Assembly: GCF_036227485.1 (NCBI RefSeq)
Contig: NZ_CP109479.1
Location: forward strand, 9,920,001-9,984,000
Direction: 5' to 3'
Length of the DNA: 64,000 bases
From: Streptomyces sp. NBC_01451
GTDB taxonomy: Bacteria > Actinomycetota > Actinomycetes > Streptomycetales > Streptomycetaceae
The notes under the pieces were generated by a model, which saw only the letters and a program-made list of their open reading frames with translations, was not told the origin of the DNA and ran no database searches. The stretch's first letter is position 1. Every line of letters starts with the position of its first letter. Made by a program: the position numbers and the translations under genes. Positions 43,801-50,595 of this stretch are shown in pieces.

Positions 43801-44261
43801 GTGGCCGCAGTCAGGTCGGTCGGATCCCCGGCGGCCGTGAACCGGTCGGCCAGGCAGCGTCCCAGGTGCGCGGCGGCCATCAGACGCGGCCAGCTGCCCG
43901 GGTCGGCCACGGCCAGCACGCTGCGGAAGAGGCGGATCGCCTCGTCGACGTCGCCGGGCCGCCCGCCTGCGGTGAAGCGGGAGTGCAGAGCCACGCCGAG
44001 CCGGAACTGCGCGTCGGGCCGGTCGTCGCTGTCGTCGTCGAGCTCGGCCAGCGCGGCGCCGAAATGGCGCACGGTGCCGTCCGGGTCGCCCAGCCGTTCG
44101 CAGACCGCGCCAGCCATCGCGTACCACAACTGGCGGTCGTGCGGCGCGAGATCCTCCGGCGGGCCCAGTGCGGCTCGGTCCCGGATGGGCCCGAGCACCG
44201 GGACGGTGAGTTCAGGAGGCGGAATCCGAAGGTCCATCAACTCCACCAGCGACAACCGCAC
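40812..44261 (-). CDS. TPR-repeat protein with C-terminal CHAT (caspase-like) protease domain
   Basis: A 1,149-residue cytoplasmic protein from GTG 44261, which has AGGGGG upstream; an ATG at 44366 is a possible longer start. Most of it is helical repeats of the type 'GVALHSRFTAGGRPGDVDEA', 'ASGLYERFLALGGMGDLDEA' and 'GLAVALHQRYDRRGTTADLD', about 40-60 residues apart. The CHAT domain occupies about 880-1149, with catalytic His971 ('HFACHAETD') and Cys1012 ('LLSACATS') and the downstream 'LIGAGARGVVSAAWPVND'. CHAT proteases cleave partner proteins in predation, death and phage-defence settings. It is first of three translationally coupled genes. Confidence 0.9.
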   Translation of the reverse strand: MRLSLVELMDLRIPPPELTVPVLGPIRDRAALGPPEDLAPHDRQLWYAMAGAVCERLGDPDGTVRHFGAALAELDDDSDDRPDAQFRLGVALHSRFTAGGRPGDVDEAIRLFRSVLAVADPGSWPRLMAAAHLGRCLADRFTAAGDPTDLTAATTVLEEELDVAGRPPRAAAGHDPEEVRTWISAFDVLGECLRERAELGHDEGLLAMALDRAGEALDIAGDDPGLRAAPEKGLARTLLVRAMWTKSCTDLDEVIRLLDPSAPLAQAENPAARAVNLGIAHFERYRMLGDPGDLAQARTVLEEALAALPLGSVARAGAQVNLAVVLRETAAAAADAPALLNRAVELAEEAADAAQPRSPLSVAATATAAEARIARQAQGAGGGAAELEKACRRMEAVAPYLPSGGGMLAASFRDAWGSALVRVAGLTSSSSALDQGVGLLRQALADPGGLPDRPRTAGNLASGLYERFLALGGMGDLDEAIALWQEAVDSRRAGDPHSVMARSGLAVALHQRYDRRGTTADLDEAVERLTAAATLRADPAERRAVLTNLGHAHQARYEITDDPRELARAVAAQREALALREPQAGSPVNARIGLALALGTQAERLGSLVLAEEAAEHAEAARAEAEAASRAWVSAVFVLAGLTRLRHALTAAPELLGQAEELYGRGYEAARTRYPAAAAEGAVEWGLWQARLERFAQAVAAFDLAEQAVGSLVAGQGQRAAKETWLRTSRGLPAAVAVAAWRAGDLTGAVSRLERTRALLMAERLRLGETTADATTDSPLPVGTVVYLVPGDETGVAFTVTDEGVKAIALDGLGAGALTRWQDEAWSAARSLEPFARWAWENVLGEVVPGPGTPFTLIPVGELVHLPWQTACRMSGTDRPRRFLLDDHAVGFAPCLRVLPPARSASGMPRYLGVAVGRGTGLRELTFAEQEVRACADRFPQSLLLVDEEATPERVLEWLGQGGGVAHFACHAETDPADPLSSALVLGGGARLAVRDLLEVRGGLDLVLLSACATSVTGRELPDEVVGLPGTLIGAGARGVVSAAWPVNDLAACLLTTDFIGRWACGTPPAEALRAAQTQLRDLPHSTLARRLRVLRGPSPAQAPPAASPPAPARPFAALADWSAFTYTGHAGSGAPQAHLRRDRTGEHA

Positions 44262-44504
44262 TTCGCCCCCTACACCGTCGTCGGCCGGGCCGGGCCCGTG
44301 ACGAGAGCCTACGGCGCGGAACCGGGCCCGGACGGGCCGATCACGAAAGAGGACGTAAGCCGCCATCGGCAGTACGCCGAGGATGGCAGCCAGCCCGTTG
44401 CCGTACGACGCCGCCTGGTACGTCGCGCCGACGCGACGGGCACGGTGGAACTCGCCGGCGAGCCCAGGGCCGTCCGGTGCAGCTCACCACCACACATCCC
44501 AGGG

Positions 44505-44595
44505 CAGCATGATCCGCCGCTGCATGATCTGGCGGAACAGGCATGCCACCGACAGGCGCCTCAACGACGTCGTGACCAGGGCGAACGCTGCCTGA
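44505..44595 (+). mobile_element. IS630-like transposase C-terminal scrap
   Basis: The frame 'IWRNRHATDRRLNDVVTRAN' followed by a stop matches the C-terminus of IS630-type transposases in Streptomyces (RWRN...D..L..VV.RANVA). About 28 codons remain. Confidence 0.45.
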
Positions 44596-44616
44596 CTCCG
44601 GCTCGGACAGATCTCC

Positions 44617-45057
44617 TCACCACAGATGGAGGAAGCTCCGGGCGTCGTCAAAGCCATCAAGAGCCCGACCGTCCACATCCTTCGGATCCATCTCGGCACG
44701 CGCCGCGAGCGACTCCACTAGCGCAAGGGCCTCGCCACTGAGATACCCGAAGCGCCGGGCGGCATGTCCAAGGCACAGACCCGCCAGGCCGAGCAACGGG
44801 TTCCCCGGCGCGGCCCGTGTCCCGACCTGCACGCACCAGTGCTCGACGAACTCCCGGTCCTCGTCGTTCAACGCGCTCCTGCCCAGGACACTTGCCGCCT
44901 CACCCTCGTGCGAGCGGTCGCGAAGCGCCCGCTCCAACGTCTCGACCACCACCTCGTGAGGCAACGCGGGTGGGTTCTCGAAGCTCAGATGAGCGTGTTC
45001 CTTCGCGGGCACAGAACCCGGCGCAATCGTTGTCCGCTCACCCCAGGCACACAGCAT
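44617..45057 (-). CDS. Hypothetical helical protein
   Basis: A 146-residue frame with a helical, moderately acidic pattern: 'VVVETLERALRDRSHEGEAA', 'DEDREFVEHWCVQVGTRAAP', 'LLGLAGLCLGHAARRFGYLS' and 'LALVESLAARAEMDPKDVDG'. It resembles small HEAT-like immunity proteins of polymorphic toxin systems, but I cannot name the family. The start could be ATG 45057 or GTG 45012; neither has a strong Shine-Dalgarno. It points the same way as the CHAT operon but lies more than 350 bases upstream of it. Confidence 0.6.
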   Translation of the reverse strand: MLCAWGERTTIAPGSVPAKEHAHLSFENPPALPHEVVVETLERALRDRSHEGEAASVLGRSALNDEDREFVEHWCVQVGTRAAPGNPLLGLAGLCLGHAARRFGYLSGEALALVESLAARAEMDPKDVDGRALDGFDDARSFLHLW

Positions 45058-45147
45058 TCGCCACGAGCCGCCATCCCTTGCCAGACGGTACGCCGCCGCA
45101 CTCCGCCCCGCTCGGACGGCAGGCCAAGGCGGTGGCCCCGGAGCGGA

Positions 45148-45504
45148 TCAGCCTGTCGCGTCGTCACAGCGGCCCCTTCCACGCCCCACCAGCGCGAGCA
45201 TGGCCACGACAGCAGTCGCCGCGGCCCCCGTGGACAGGGCGTCCGCGGCATACCGGCCCAACTCTGGCCGCAGGATGTCGACAAGCCCGAACAGCACGAC
45301 AGCCCCGGCAAGACCTGCCGTGGCCCCGGCCAACCAGGAGCGGTGGCGCGCCCAGAACCACTGGACGAGCCCCAGCCCGATGAGGGGAGCGACGGACAGC
45401 TGCGGCTCGTCGAGGGCGGCGATCACACCGTATCCCAGGCCGCTGACCGTCCAGCAGACCGCGGCTACGAGCGCCGCCTCACTCCAGGAAACGGACCGGT
45501 TCAC
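45148..45504 (-). CDS. Small membrane protein, about four TM helices
   Basis: A 118-residue protein from GTG 45504 (GGTGG upstream; ATG 45543 and 45597 are alternatives). Hydrophobic segments are 'EAALVAAVCWTVSGLGYGVI', 'LSVAPLIGLGLVQWFWA', 'SWLAGATAGLAGAVVLFGLV' and 'LSTGAAATAVVAMLALVG'. The family is not recognised. Confidence 0.65.
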   Translation of the reverse strand: MNRSVSWSEAALVAAVCWTVSGLGYGVIAALDEPQLSVAPLIGLGLVQWFWARHRSWLAGATAGLAGAVVLFGLVDILRPELGRYAADALSTGAAATAVVAMLALVGRGRGRCDDATG

Positions 45505-45739
45505 CGCTGCCACCCCCGCCCCAGCCCCACGGCCGGGATGCATACGTCCATGGCCCCGTCGAACATTTCGCTCACGCTCCCGATCACCCGCCCTCATGGC
45601 CCATCATGATGACCGCCCGGGACGCCGCCCCTCAACCACAGGACATGGCAGACGGCCGTGCGCCGGGGGTTCACGACGACCGGCTTGCCCGGCACCTGGA
45701 GAACCAGATGCGGTTTGGCCGTCCGATCACGGTTCTGGT

Positions 45740-46090
45740 GTGCTGACTGATCGGTCTGGCCCTGCCGCAGCGTGCCAGCGGTGCGGCGAAGTGCGGTGCG
45801 AAGACCGGTTGCTGCTCGGCTCCGGGCAGGACTGCCCGCGCTGTGCGGAGGAGCAGGCAGGCCGCCGCGACCAGCGCCGCGTGGTCGTTGCTGCCGTCGT
45901 CGGCCCGGTCGTGCTGCCCGCACCCCGCCCGGCCGTCGTCGTTCCTGCCCCGGAGCCGGATTCCGCAGTCGCCACAGCTGTCGCCGACGACAGCGACCAG
46001 GAGGAGGTGGTCCTCAAGGAGCTGAGTGAAGAGGTGGCGGTCGAGGAGATGCAGCGCTTTGAGCGAGCTGTGCGTGCAGTATCTTCATGA
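45740..46090 (+). CDS. Zinc-ribbon membrane protein
   Basis: A 116-residue protein from GTG 45740. It has an N-terminal treble of cysteine pairs 'CQRCGEVRCEDR' and 'DCPRCAEEQ', then a hydrophobic stretch 'VVVAAVVGPVVLPAPRPAVV' and a strongly acidic C-terminus ('DDSDQEEVVLKELSEEVAVE'). The translation start is uncertain because no Shine-Dalgarno is visible. Its stop lies one base before the GTG of the next gene, so the two are co-translated. The function is unknown. Confidence 0.55.
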   Translation: MLTDRSGPAAACQRCGEVRCEDRLLLGSGQDCPRCAEEQAGRRDQRRVVVAAVVGPVVLPAPRPAVVVPAPEPDSAVATAVADDSDQEEVVLKELSEEVAVEEMQRFERAVRAVSS

Positions 46091-46091
46091 C

Positions 46092-46805
46092 GTGTCCACG
46101 CCTCCGCCGCCGCAGCCCCCCGTGTCGCAGCCGTACCTCCTGCCGCCTCCGCCTCCGCCTCCGCCGCCGAAGAAGAGCCGGGCCGGTGTCGTCCTGGGGG
46201 TCACAGGCGGGGTCATGGCCCTATTGATCGTCGCCGTGGTTGCGGTCATGGTCAGCAAGGTCGGCACCGGCGGAGACTTTCCCGAGGCGCGGTACCGGTT
46301 GACCGTGACCAAGACCCTGCTCAGCGGTGAGTACGAACTGGAGAAGGACTTCTCCGACCCTCCGCAGGACAGTTTCATACAGCATGCCGAGACCGCCCTG
46401 GGCGGCCGTGACGTCCGGGCGGCCGTCGCGATCTACAAGCCCGCGAACCTTGGCGGCCAGCTGAATGTCAGCGGTGTGTACGGCCGGTTCAGGGACGCCG
46501 ACGACGCCCGGGACACCATGCTCAAGGACGCCGCTGACACGGACGGAGTGTCGGTCGCCCGGGCACCCGAGGACTTCCGTCCCTCCGGCTCGGACGTCAC
46601 CGTCACCTGCCAGGTGATCGCCAAGGAGGACCTGAATATGCGGATCATCGTGCCGATGTGCGCCTGGAACGACGGCAACACCAGCGCGCTGATCGGTGAG
46701 ATCAACCCCGCGGTCGCCTCCGGGGACGCCAAGGACGTGGACTTGGCGGGCCTCGCCGAGCGGACCCGACGGATCCGGGCCGAGCTTCGCCAGCCGATCA
46801 GCTGA
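46092..46805 (+). CDS. Proline-rich single-pass membrane protein
   Basis: A 237-residue protein. The cytoplasmic proline-rich N-terminus ('STPPPPQPPVSQPYLLPPPP'), 'KKSR' and a TM helix at about 34-54 ('GVTGGVMALLIVAVVAVMVS') are followed by an extracytoplasmic domain of about 180 residues ('RLTVTKTLLSGEYELEKDFS', 'SGVYGRFRDADDARDTMLKD', 'VTVTCQVIAKEDLNMRIIVP'). This layout is common for Streptomyces cell-surface proteins of unknown function. GTG 46092 is chosen; GTG 46074 would overlap the upstream gene. It probably works with the zinc-ribbon protein encoded just before it. Confidence 0.78.
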   Translation: MSTPPPPQPPVSQPYLLPPPPPPPPPKKSRAGVVLGVTGGVMALLIVAVVAVMVSKVGTGGDFPEARYRLTVTKTLLSGEYELEKDFSDPPQDSFIQHAETALGGRDVRAAVAIYKPANLGGQLNVSGVYGRFRDADDARDTMLKDAADTDGVSVARAPEDFRPSGSDVTVTCQVIAKEDLNMRIIVPMCAWNDGNTSALIGEINPAVASGDAKDVDLAGLAERTRRIRAELRQPIS

Positions 46806-46902
46806 AGGAGACCGGCCGCGGCGAGGGAGGAAGGCGAGCGGGGTCCCCGGGGCGGACCCCCGGCCGCGCCCGAAGCGGATCGTCGGGCTGGCCTGGTCAG
46901 CT

Positions 46903-47060
46903 TCAGGTCGCAGGGTCGGCTCAGCACTCCAGCTGATTGGGGCGCGCCTCTTTCTTCGCCACTTGGATGTTGTGCGCCGAAGTGTTCTGATCTGCTGTCG
47001 TCTGCTTGATCACTGACAGGCATGCAGCCGTGGTTCCTGCCTGTGCAGTGAAGGTCGGCG
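46903..47060. repeat. Dispersed repeat, short copy
   Basis: Block A (46903-46943) matches 61021-61061 with one mismatch in 41 bases. Block B (46998-47060) matches 61185-61246 with one indel and one mismatch. The middle differs (54 versus 123 bases). This is consistent with two differently deleted copies of one element. The surrounding 46806-47259 holds no gene I can support. Confidence 0.8.
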
Positions 47061-47259
47061 GGGGCAAGAATCCCGACGGCAGGTTTTGGCATGTTCAACG
47101 CAAAGGCGTGGGGATGTTTAATTGTGTGAAGATTTGATGGATCGCCCCGCTCCAGGTGGTTCACCCGATTGAGTCCGGAGCGCGGGCAAACAATCACCGC
47201 GGCGGCGACGGATTCCCCGTAGAGAACGAGAATCTGCGTTTGCCGAGGGGAGAGCCGTC

Positions 47260-47943
47260 ATGTCGGTGTGGTGGGAGTCGGTGCCGGACTCGGCATTGTG
47301 GGTGCGCCATCTGCCGCAGCAGTCATGCGTGGCCGTGGTGGTGCTGCACGATGGCCCGGCCGTCGGTCATCGGCCCGCGCGCCCCTGGCAGCTGGCGGCT
47401 TTGCGGATGCGGCCCATCCTGCGGTCTGCGGCGTCGGCCGTGTCGTTGGACGAGGCGCTGCTGGGGCAGGTGCGCTATCGATGCCGCGGGTGGAACGCCG
47501 GCGACGCGGAGAATGATGCGCTGCGGGCCCTCAGTGAGTTGGGCCGGTTGGCCGGGGACGCCCCGGTGGTCCTGCTTGGGCATGGGATGGGCGCTCGTGT
47601 CGCGTTGCGGGCCGCCGTGCATCCCCAGGTGCGGGGCGTGGTGGCGCTGGCACCATGGCTCCCGGTGGGGGAACCTGTCGCGCACCTGGCAGGTCGGAGC
47701 ATTCTGCTGGTCCAGGGGGACGACGGCACGGCTGCCTGTGCGCAGGCGTCGAATTATGTGGAGCGTGCGCGCACGACAGGCGCCCGGGCCGGGGCGGTGG
47801 TCGTCCGGCGTGGTGGTCTGTGGATGATGCGGCGGGCCAGCACGTGGCACCGCACCGCCGCATCAGCCGTTCGTCAGATGTCGCAGCCGCAGGCGCAGGG
47901 GCCTCACCGGGCGTGGGCCAGTCCGGTCCCCGTCGTCGTGTAG
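47260..47943 (+). CDS. Alpha/beta hydrolase fold protein lacking the serine nucleophile
   Basis: A 227-residue protein: 'VAVVVLHDGPAVGHRPARPW' (oxyanion-loop region), 'VVLLGHGMGARVALRAAVHP', 'VVALAPWLPVGEPVAHLAGR', 'SILLVQGDDGTAACAQA'. The nucleophile elbow, normally G-x-S-x-G, reads G-H-G-M-G, so the catalytic Ser is Gly. The usual C-terminal acid and His residues are also weak. It may be a non-catalytic binding protein or use other chemistry. ATG 47260 has GAGGGGAG upstream. Confidence 0.8.
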   Translation: MSVWWESVPDSALWVRHLPQQSCVAVVVLHDGPAVGHRPARPWQLAALRMRPILRSAASAVSLDEALLGQVRYRCRGWNAGDAENDALRALSELGRLAGDAPVVLLGHGMGARVALRAAVHPQVRGVVALAPWLPVGEPVAHLAGRSILLVQGDDGTAACAQASNYVERARTTGARAGAVVVRRGGLWMMRRASTWHRTAASAVRQMSQPQAQGPHRAWASPVPVVV

Positions 47944-48014
47944 GGCGGCCGACGGTCACTTCGTTGGGGTGGGAAAGGCAGCAGGGTGCGGATCTTCTGA
48001 AGTGGCGGTCGGGG

Positions 48015-48473
48015 TCAAGCAGTGAGGCTGTAGTTCTGCTGGTCGGGGCTGGGGTAGAGGCGTTGATGTTCACGGGCAGCGTGGAAGATTCGGTAGGCCT
48101 CGAAGTCGCCGTTCGTGATCAGTGCGTGGAGTAGGAGGACGGCTGCGGCGCCGTTGAGTCTCCAGCGGGCGCCGGTGATGTCGAGGCGGTCGGCGATCAG
48201 GTGACGGCAGGCACCTTCGACGGCGCCGGTGGCGATCGGCCTGCCGGCCGCCAGAGCGGTGTCGTAGTGAAGCTGGTCGAGGTGACCGGTGAGATAGCGG
48301 GCGCAGGCGGTGACGGCGTCGCGGCGGGAGGTGGGAAGCTGTACGGCTGCGGCCGTCGTAGCCGAGTAGCTTCGTTGTGTTCGGCGGACCCCCGGAGCGC
48401 CAGCCGAACGAAGGCCATCACGGACAGTGATCCGCCTAAGTTGCTGGCATTGGGTGCAATTCCCCCGGGCCAC
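48015..48473 (-). mobile_element. ISKra4-family transposase C-terminal remnant
   Basis: The minus frame carries 'CARYLTGHLDQLHYDTALAA', 'GRPIATGAVEGACRHLIADR', 'LDITGARWRLNGAAAVLLLH' and 'NGDFEAYRIFHAAREHQRLY', the typical C-terminus of ISKra4 transposases. The first 40 residues of the frame are unrelated, so the 5' part is gone. No terminal repeats are visible. Confidence 0.85.
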
Positions 48474-48921
48474 CCGACCACGTCAACTCGTACGCCGACA
48501 CCGGGTGGTGTCGAGTGCCGGGCGGCCGGAGGACATCCACGTCCAGGCAGTGGCTTCGGGCGAAGGCGACCAAGTGGGCGGTGGCATCCCGGCCGTCGGG
48601 GAGGGGCGCCGTTGTCGGTTGAGACGCCGGATGTCGCGTGGAAGTGTCCCGACCGTGGGAGGGAGGAACGGGTTGGACGGACTCGGCGCCTCATCGTCCC
48701 GTGGGCACGTGCCCACCGGTGTGACACGGGCCAGGGCCGACTGCGCGGTGCTGGAACAGGCACGGCGAGCCTGGAGCTGTCAGGGCGTGCTCACTTCGGA
48801 CAGGCAGGTGTCTCCCTGCGGCGTTCCGTGAAAGGCCGGGACCGAAAGCTCCACTGTCGCACTCTGCCTGGATGGCAGTGTCAGGTCTGCCGAGTCCGTC
48901 CTCGGTGTTGGGTACCGGGTG
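48474..48921. other. Intergenic stretch, nothing recognised
   Basis: About 450 bases next to the ISKra4 remnant. Frames on both strands are short and compositionally like shadows. Confidence 0.4.
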
Positions 48922-49254
48922 TCAGGGCGAAGTGGCGGACCATGCCTGCCAGGCGGTGGGCAGATCTGTGTGCCACTGCACGCGTTGGTCGTCGGCGGTG
49001 TGGGAGCGCAGCAGGTCCGGTGCCAGCAGGTGGATGGTGTGGGGCCCGTCCGGCCAGGGTGTTGTGGGCAGGAACGCCTGGGTGGGCAGGCGGAGTTCGC
49101 GCAGGTCGAGTCCAACCACGGCCATCCCGGCGCACCGTTCGGTCAGCTCGTCGTGCAGGGCGCGGCTGGTGGCTGCGGTTACGGGTCCTGCCCCGGCGCA
49201 CCACAGCCGCGTGCCGCAGACGGCGAGGACACGGATACGGAAGAGTACGGGCAC
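48922..49254 (-). CDS. Hypothetical protein, STAS-like pattern
   Basis: A 110-residue frame from GTG 49254 with AAGGGA upstream. The alternating strand-helix pattern 'IRVLAVCGTRLWCAGAGPVT', 'AATSRALHDELTERCAGMAV', 'VGLDLRELRLP' is reminiscent of STAS anti-sigma antagonists (strand, helix, 'DL..L'), but the phosphorylatable Ser/Thr motif is not present. The identity is not established. It lies upstream of nothing on its strand except IS debris. Confidence 0.5.
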   Translation of the reverse strand: MPVLFRIRVLAVCGTRLWCAGAGPVTAATSRALHDELTERCAGMAVVGLDLRELRLPTQAFLPTTPWPDGPHTIHLLAPDLLRSHTADDQRVQWHTDLPTAWQAWSATSP

Positions 49255-49423
49255 GATCCCTTGTCTCCGGCCAGCAGGTTCGGATATGTCGCCAGGGTGA
49301 GCAGCGTGAGGAGACCCGAGGTGTGGTGGGCGGATCCCCCGAAGGGTTCGGCGGTGAGACCGACGGTCGAGGCAGCGGTGGCGGAATCGGCCAGGACCAG
49401 GGCTTGGCCGGTGTGGTGACGGT

Positions 49424-49612
49424 TCAGCTCATTGCAGGCGGGGACGTGATGGCGGCGGCGAGCTTGGTGGCAGTCGCCGTGAGGTTCTCCGCCTCTTCGG
49501 CGCAGGCCCGGCAGTCCCGTAGATGTGCTTCGAACAGGGCGTGTTCGTCGTCGGGCAGAGCGTGCAGTGAGTAGGCGCCGACAAGAGTGTGCAGATCGGT
49601 GTGGAGGCTCAT
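49424..49612 (-). CDS. Truncated anti-sigma factor with zinc-binding N-terminus
   Basis: A 62-residue protein: 'LHTDLHTLVGAYSLHALPDD', 'EHALFEAHLRDCRACAEEAE'. It carries the H-x3-C-x2-C zinc anti-sigma motif and closely parallels the first 60 residues of the RskA-like protein at 57349-58101, but stops before the linker and TM helix. It could still bind a sigma factor in the cytoplasm or be a decayed copy. The start could be ATG 49612 or GTG 49624 (AGGAG is best placed for the latter). It lies downstream of the fasciclin and oxidoreductase genes. Confidence 0.65.
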   Translation of the reverse strand: MSLHTDLHTLVGAYSLHALPDDEHALFEAHLRDCRACAEEAENLTATATKLAAAITSPPAMS

Positions 49613-49763
49613 GAGCTCGTTCACTCCTGGGCGGTCGAGCTGGAAGGTCCGTACCTGTAGTGGTGAAACCGCGGCTGCGGAGTGGGACACGACCGCGGGG
49701 GTCGGGCTGTGATGCTCGTGTGCCGGCTCACCGGACGGGGATGAGGGGGATACGTAGTGGTGT

Positions 49764-49799
49764 GCCAGGGGGCCGGGGCGAGCGCCCCGGCCCCCTGGC
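49764..49799. terminator. Strong 16-bp-stem hairpin
   Basis: GCCAGGGGGCCGGGGC (49764-49779) pairs perfectly with GCCCCGGCCCCCTGGC (49784-49799) around GAGC. It is 68 bases beyond the fasciclin stop on the minus strand and separates that gene from the truncated anti-sigma factor. Confidence 0.65.
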
Positions 49800-49866
49800 T
49801 TTCTGCCCGTCACAGGAGTCGGGCTGCCGGGCGCTCACCGCAGGGCGCCCGGCAAGTGACGGTCCG

Positions 49867-50523
49867 TCAGCTGGTCGGCATGAGGACGGTGTCGATGATG
49901 TAGACGTTGGCGTTGGCGGTCTTCACGTTGCCGCAGACGACCTTGGCGGAGTCGTTGACGGTGTAGGACTCACCGGAGCCCGAGGTGGTCACCTTCGACG
50001 TCTCCAGGGTGTCGAAGGAGCCCTTCTCCAGGTCCTTCGGGGTGAGCTTCTGGCCCACCACGTGGTAGGTGAGGATCTTCGTCAGCTGGGCCTTGTCGTT
50101 CAGGACCTTGTCGAGGGTCGCCTTGGGGATCTTGGCGAAGGCGTCGTTGGTCGGCGCGAACACGGTGATGTTCTGGGCGTTGTTGAGGGTGTCGACGAGA
50201 CCGGCCTTCGTCACCGCCGCCACCAGTGTGGACAGGGCCGGGTTGTTGGACGCGGCGGTGGCCACCGGGTCCTGGGCCATGCCGTCGAACGAGCCGGCAC
50301 CGCTCTTGGGGACCGAGGCGCAGGCGGTACCGAACGGCTGGTCCGCCGAGGCGGCGGTCGAACCGGTCATGCTGTCGTCCGAGGTGGCCGCGGAGGCCGA
50401 CGCCTTGGTGGAGGAGTCCGATTTCGCCGAGTCGCTGTCGCTGCTGCCGCAGGCGCTGAGGGCCAGTGGGAGCACGGCCGCGGCGGCTACGGTCACGGCG
50501 ATGCGGCTGATACGGGTGCTCAT
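49867..50523 (-). CDS. Fasciclin (FAS1) domain lipoprotein
   Basis: A 218-residue lipoprotein. The signal peptide ends in the lipobox LALSAC with Cys25 as the lipidation site. A Ser/Ala/Asp-rich linker is about 26-65. The FAS1 domain is about 75-217, with 'ALSTLVAAVTKAGLVDTLNN', 'ITVFAPTNDAFAKIP', 'ILTYHVVGQKLTPKDLEKG' and 'ANVYIIDTVLMPTS'. It acts at the outer face of the cytoplasmic membrane, probably in adhesion or protein contact. AGGAGA lies before ATG 50523. It follows the molybdopterin oxidoreductase by 72 bases; this pairing, with an anti-sigma factor, recurs in SigK-controlled loci (MPT70/MPT83 in M. tuberculosis). Confidence 0.93.
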   Translation of the reverse strand: MSTRISRIAVTVAAAAVLPLALSACGSSDSDSAKSDSSTKASASAATSDDSMTGSTAASADQPFGTACASVPKSGAGSFDGMAQDPVATAASNNPALSTLVAAVTKAGLVDTLNNAQNITVFAPTNDAFAKIPKATLDKVLNDKAQLTKILTYHVVGQKLTPKDLEKGSFDTLETSKVTTSGSGESYTVNDSAKVVCGNVKTANANVYIIDTVLMPTS

Positions 50524-50595
50524 GGTGTTTCTCCTATGGGGTTGCTGCGACCTGGGTCGCGTGTGTAAAGGGGTTGGGAAAGAAGCCTTGTGGGG

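Noticed and set aside
42513..44741. A 742-residue plus-strand frame opposite the CHAT protein.
   Set aside because: The minus strand carries clean TPR repeats and the CHAT site; the plus frame is a shadow.
33640..47140. Similarity between 'GTGTGAAGAT...GATGG' at about 33648 and about 47126, suggesting another dispersed repeat.
   Set aside because: The match is only about 10-16 bases with gaps and could be chance or a shared promoter; not enough to call.
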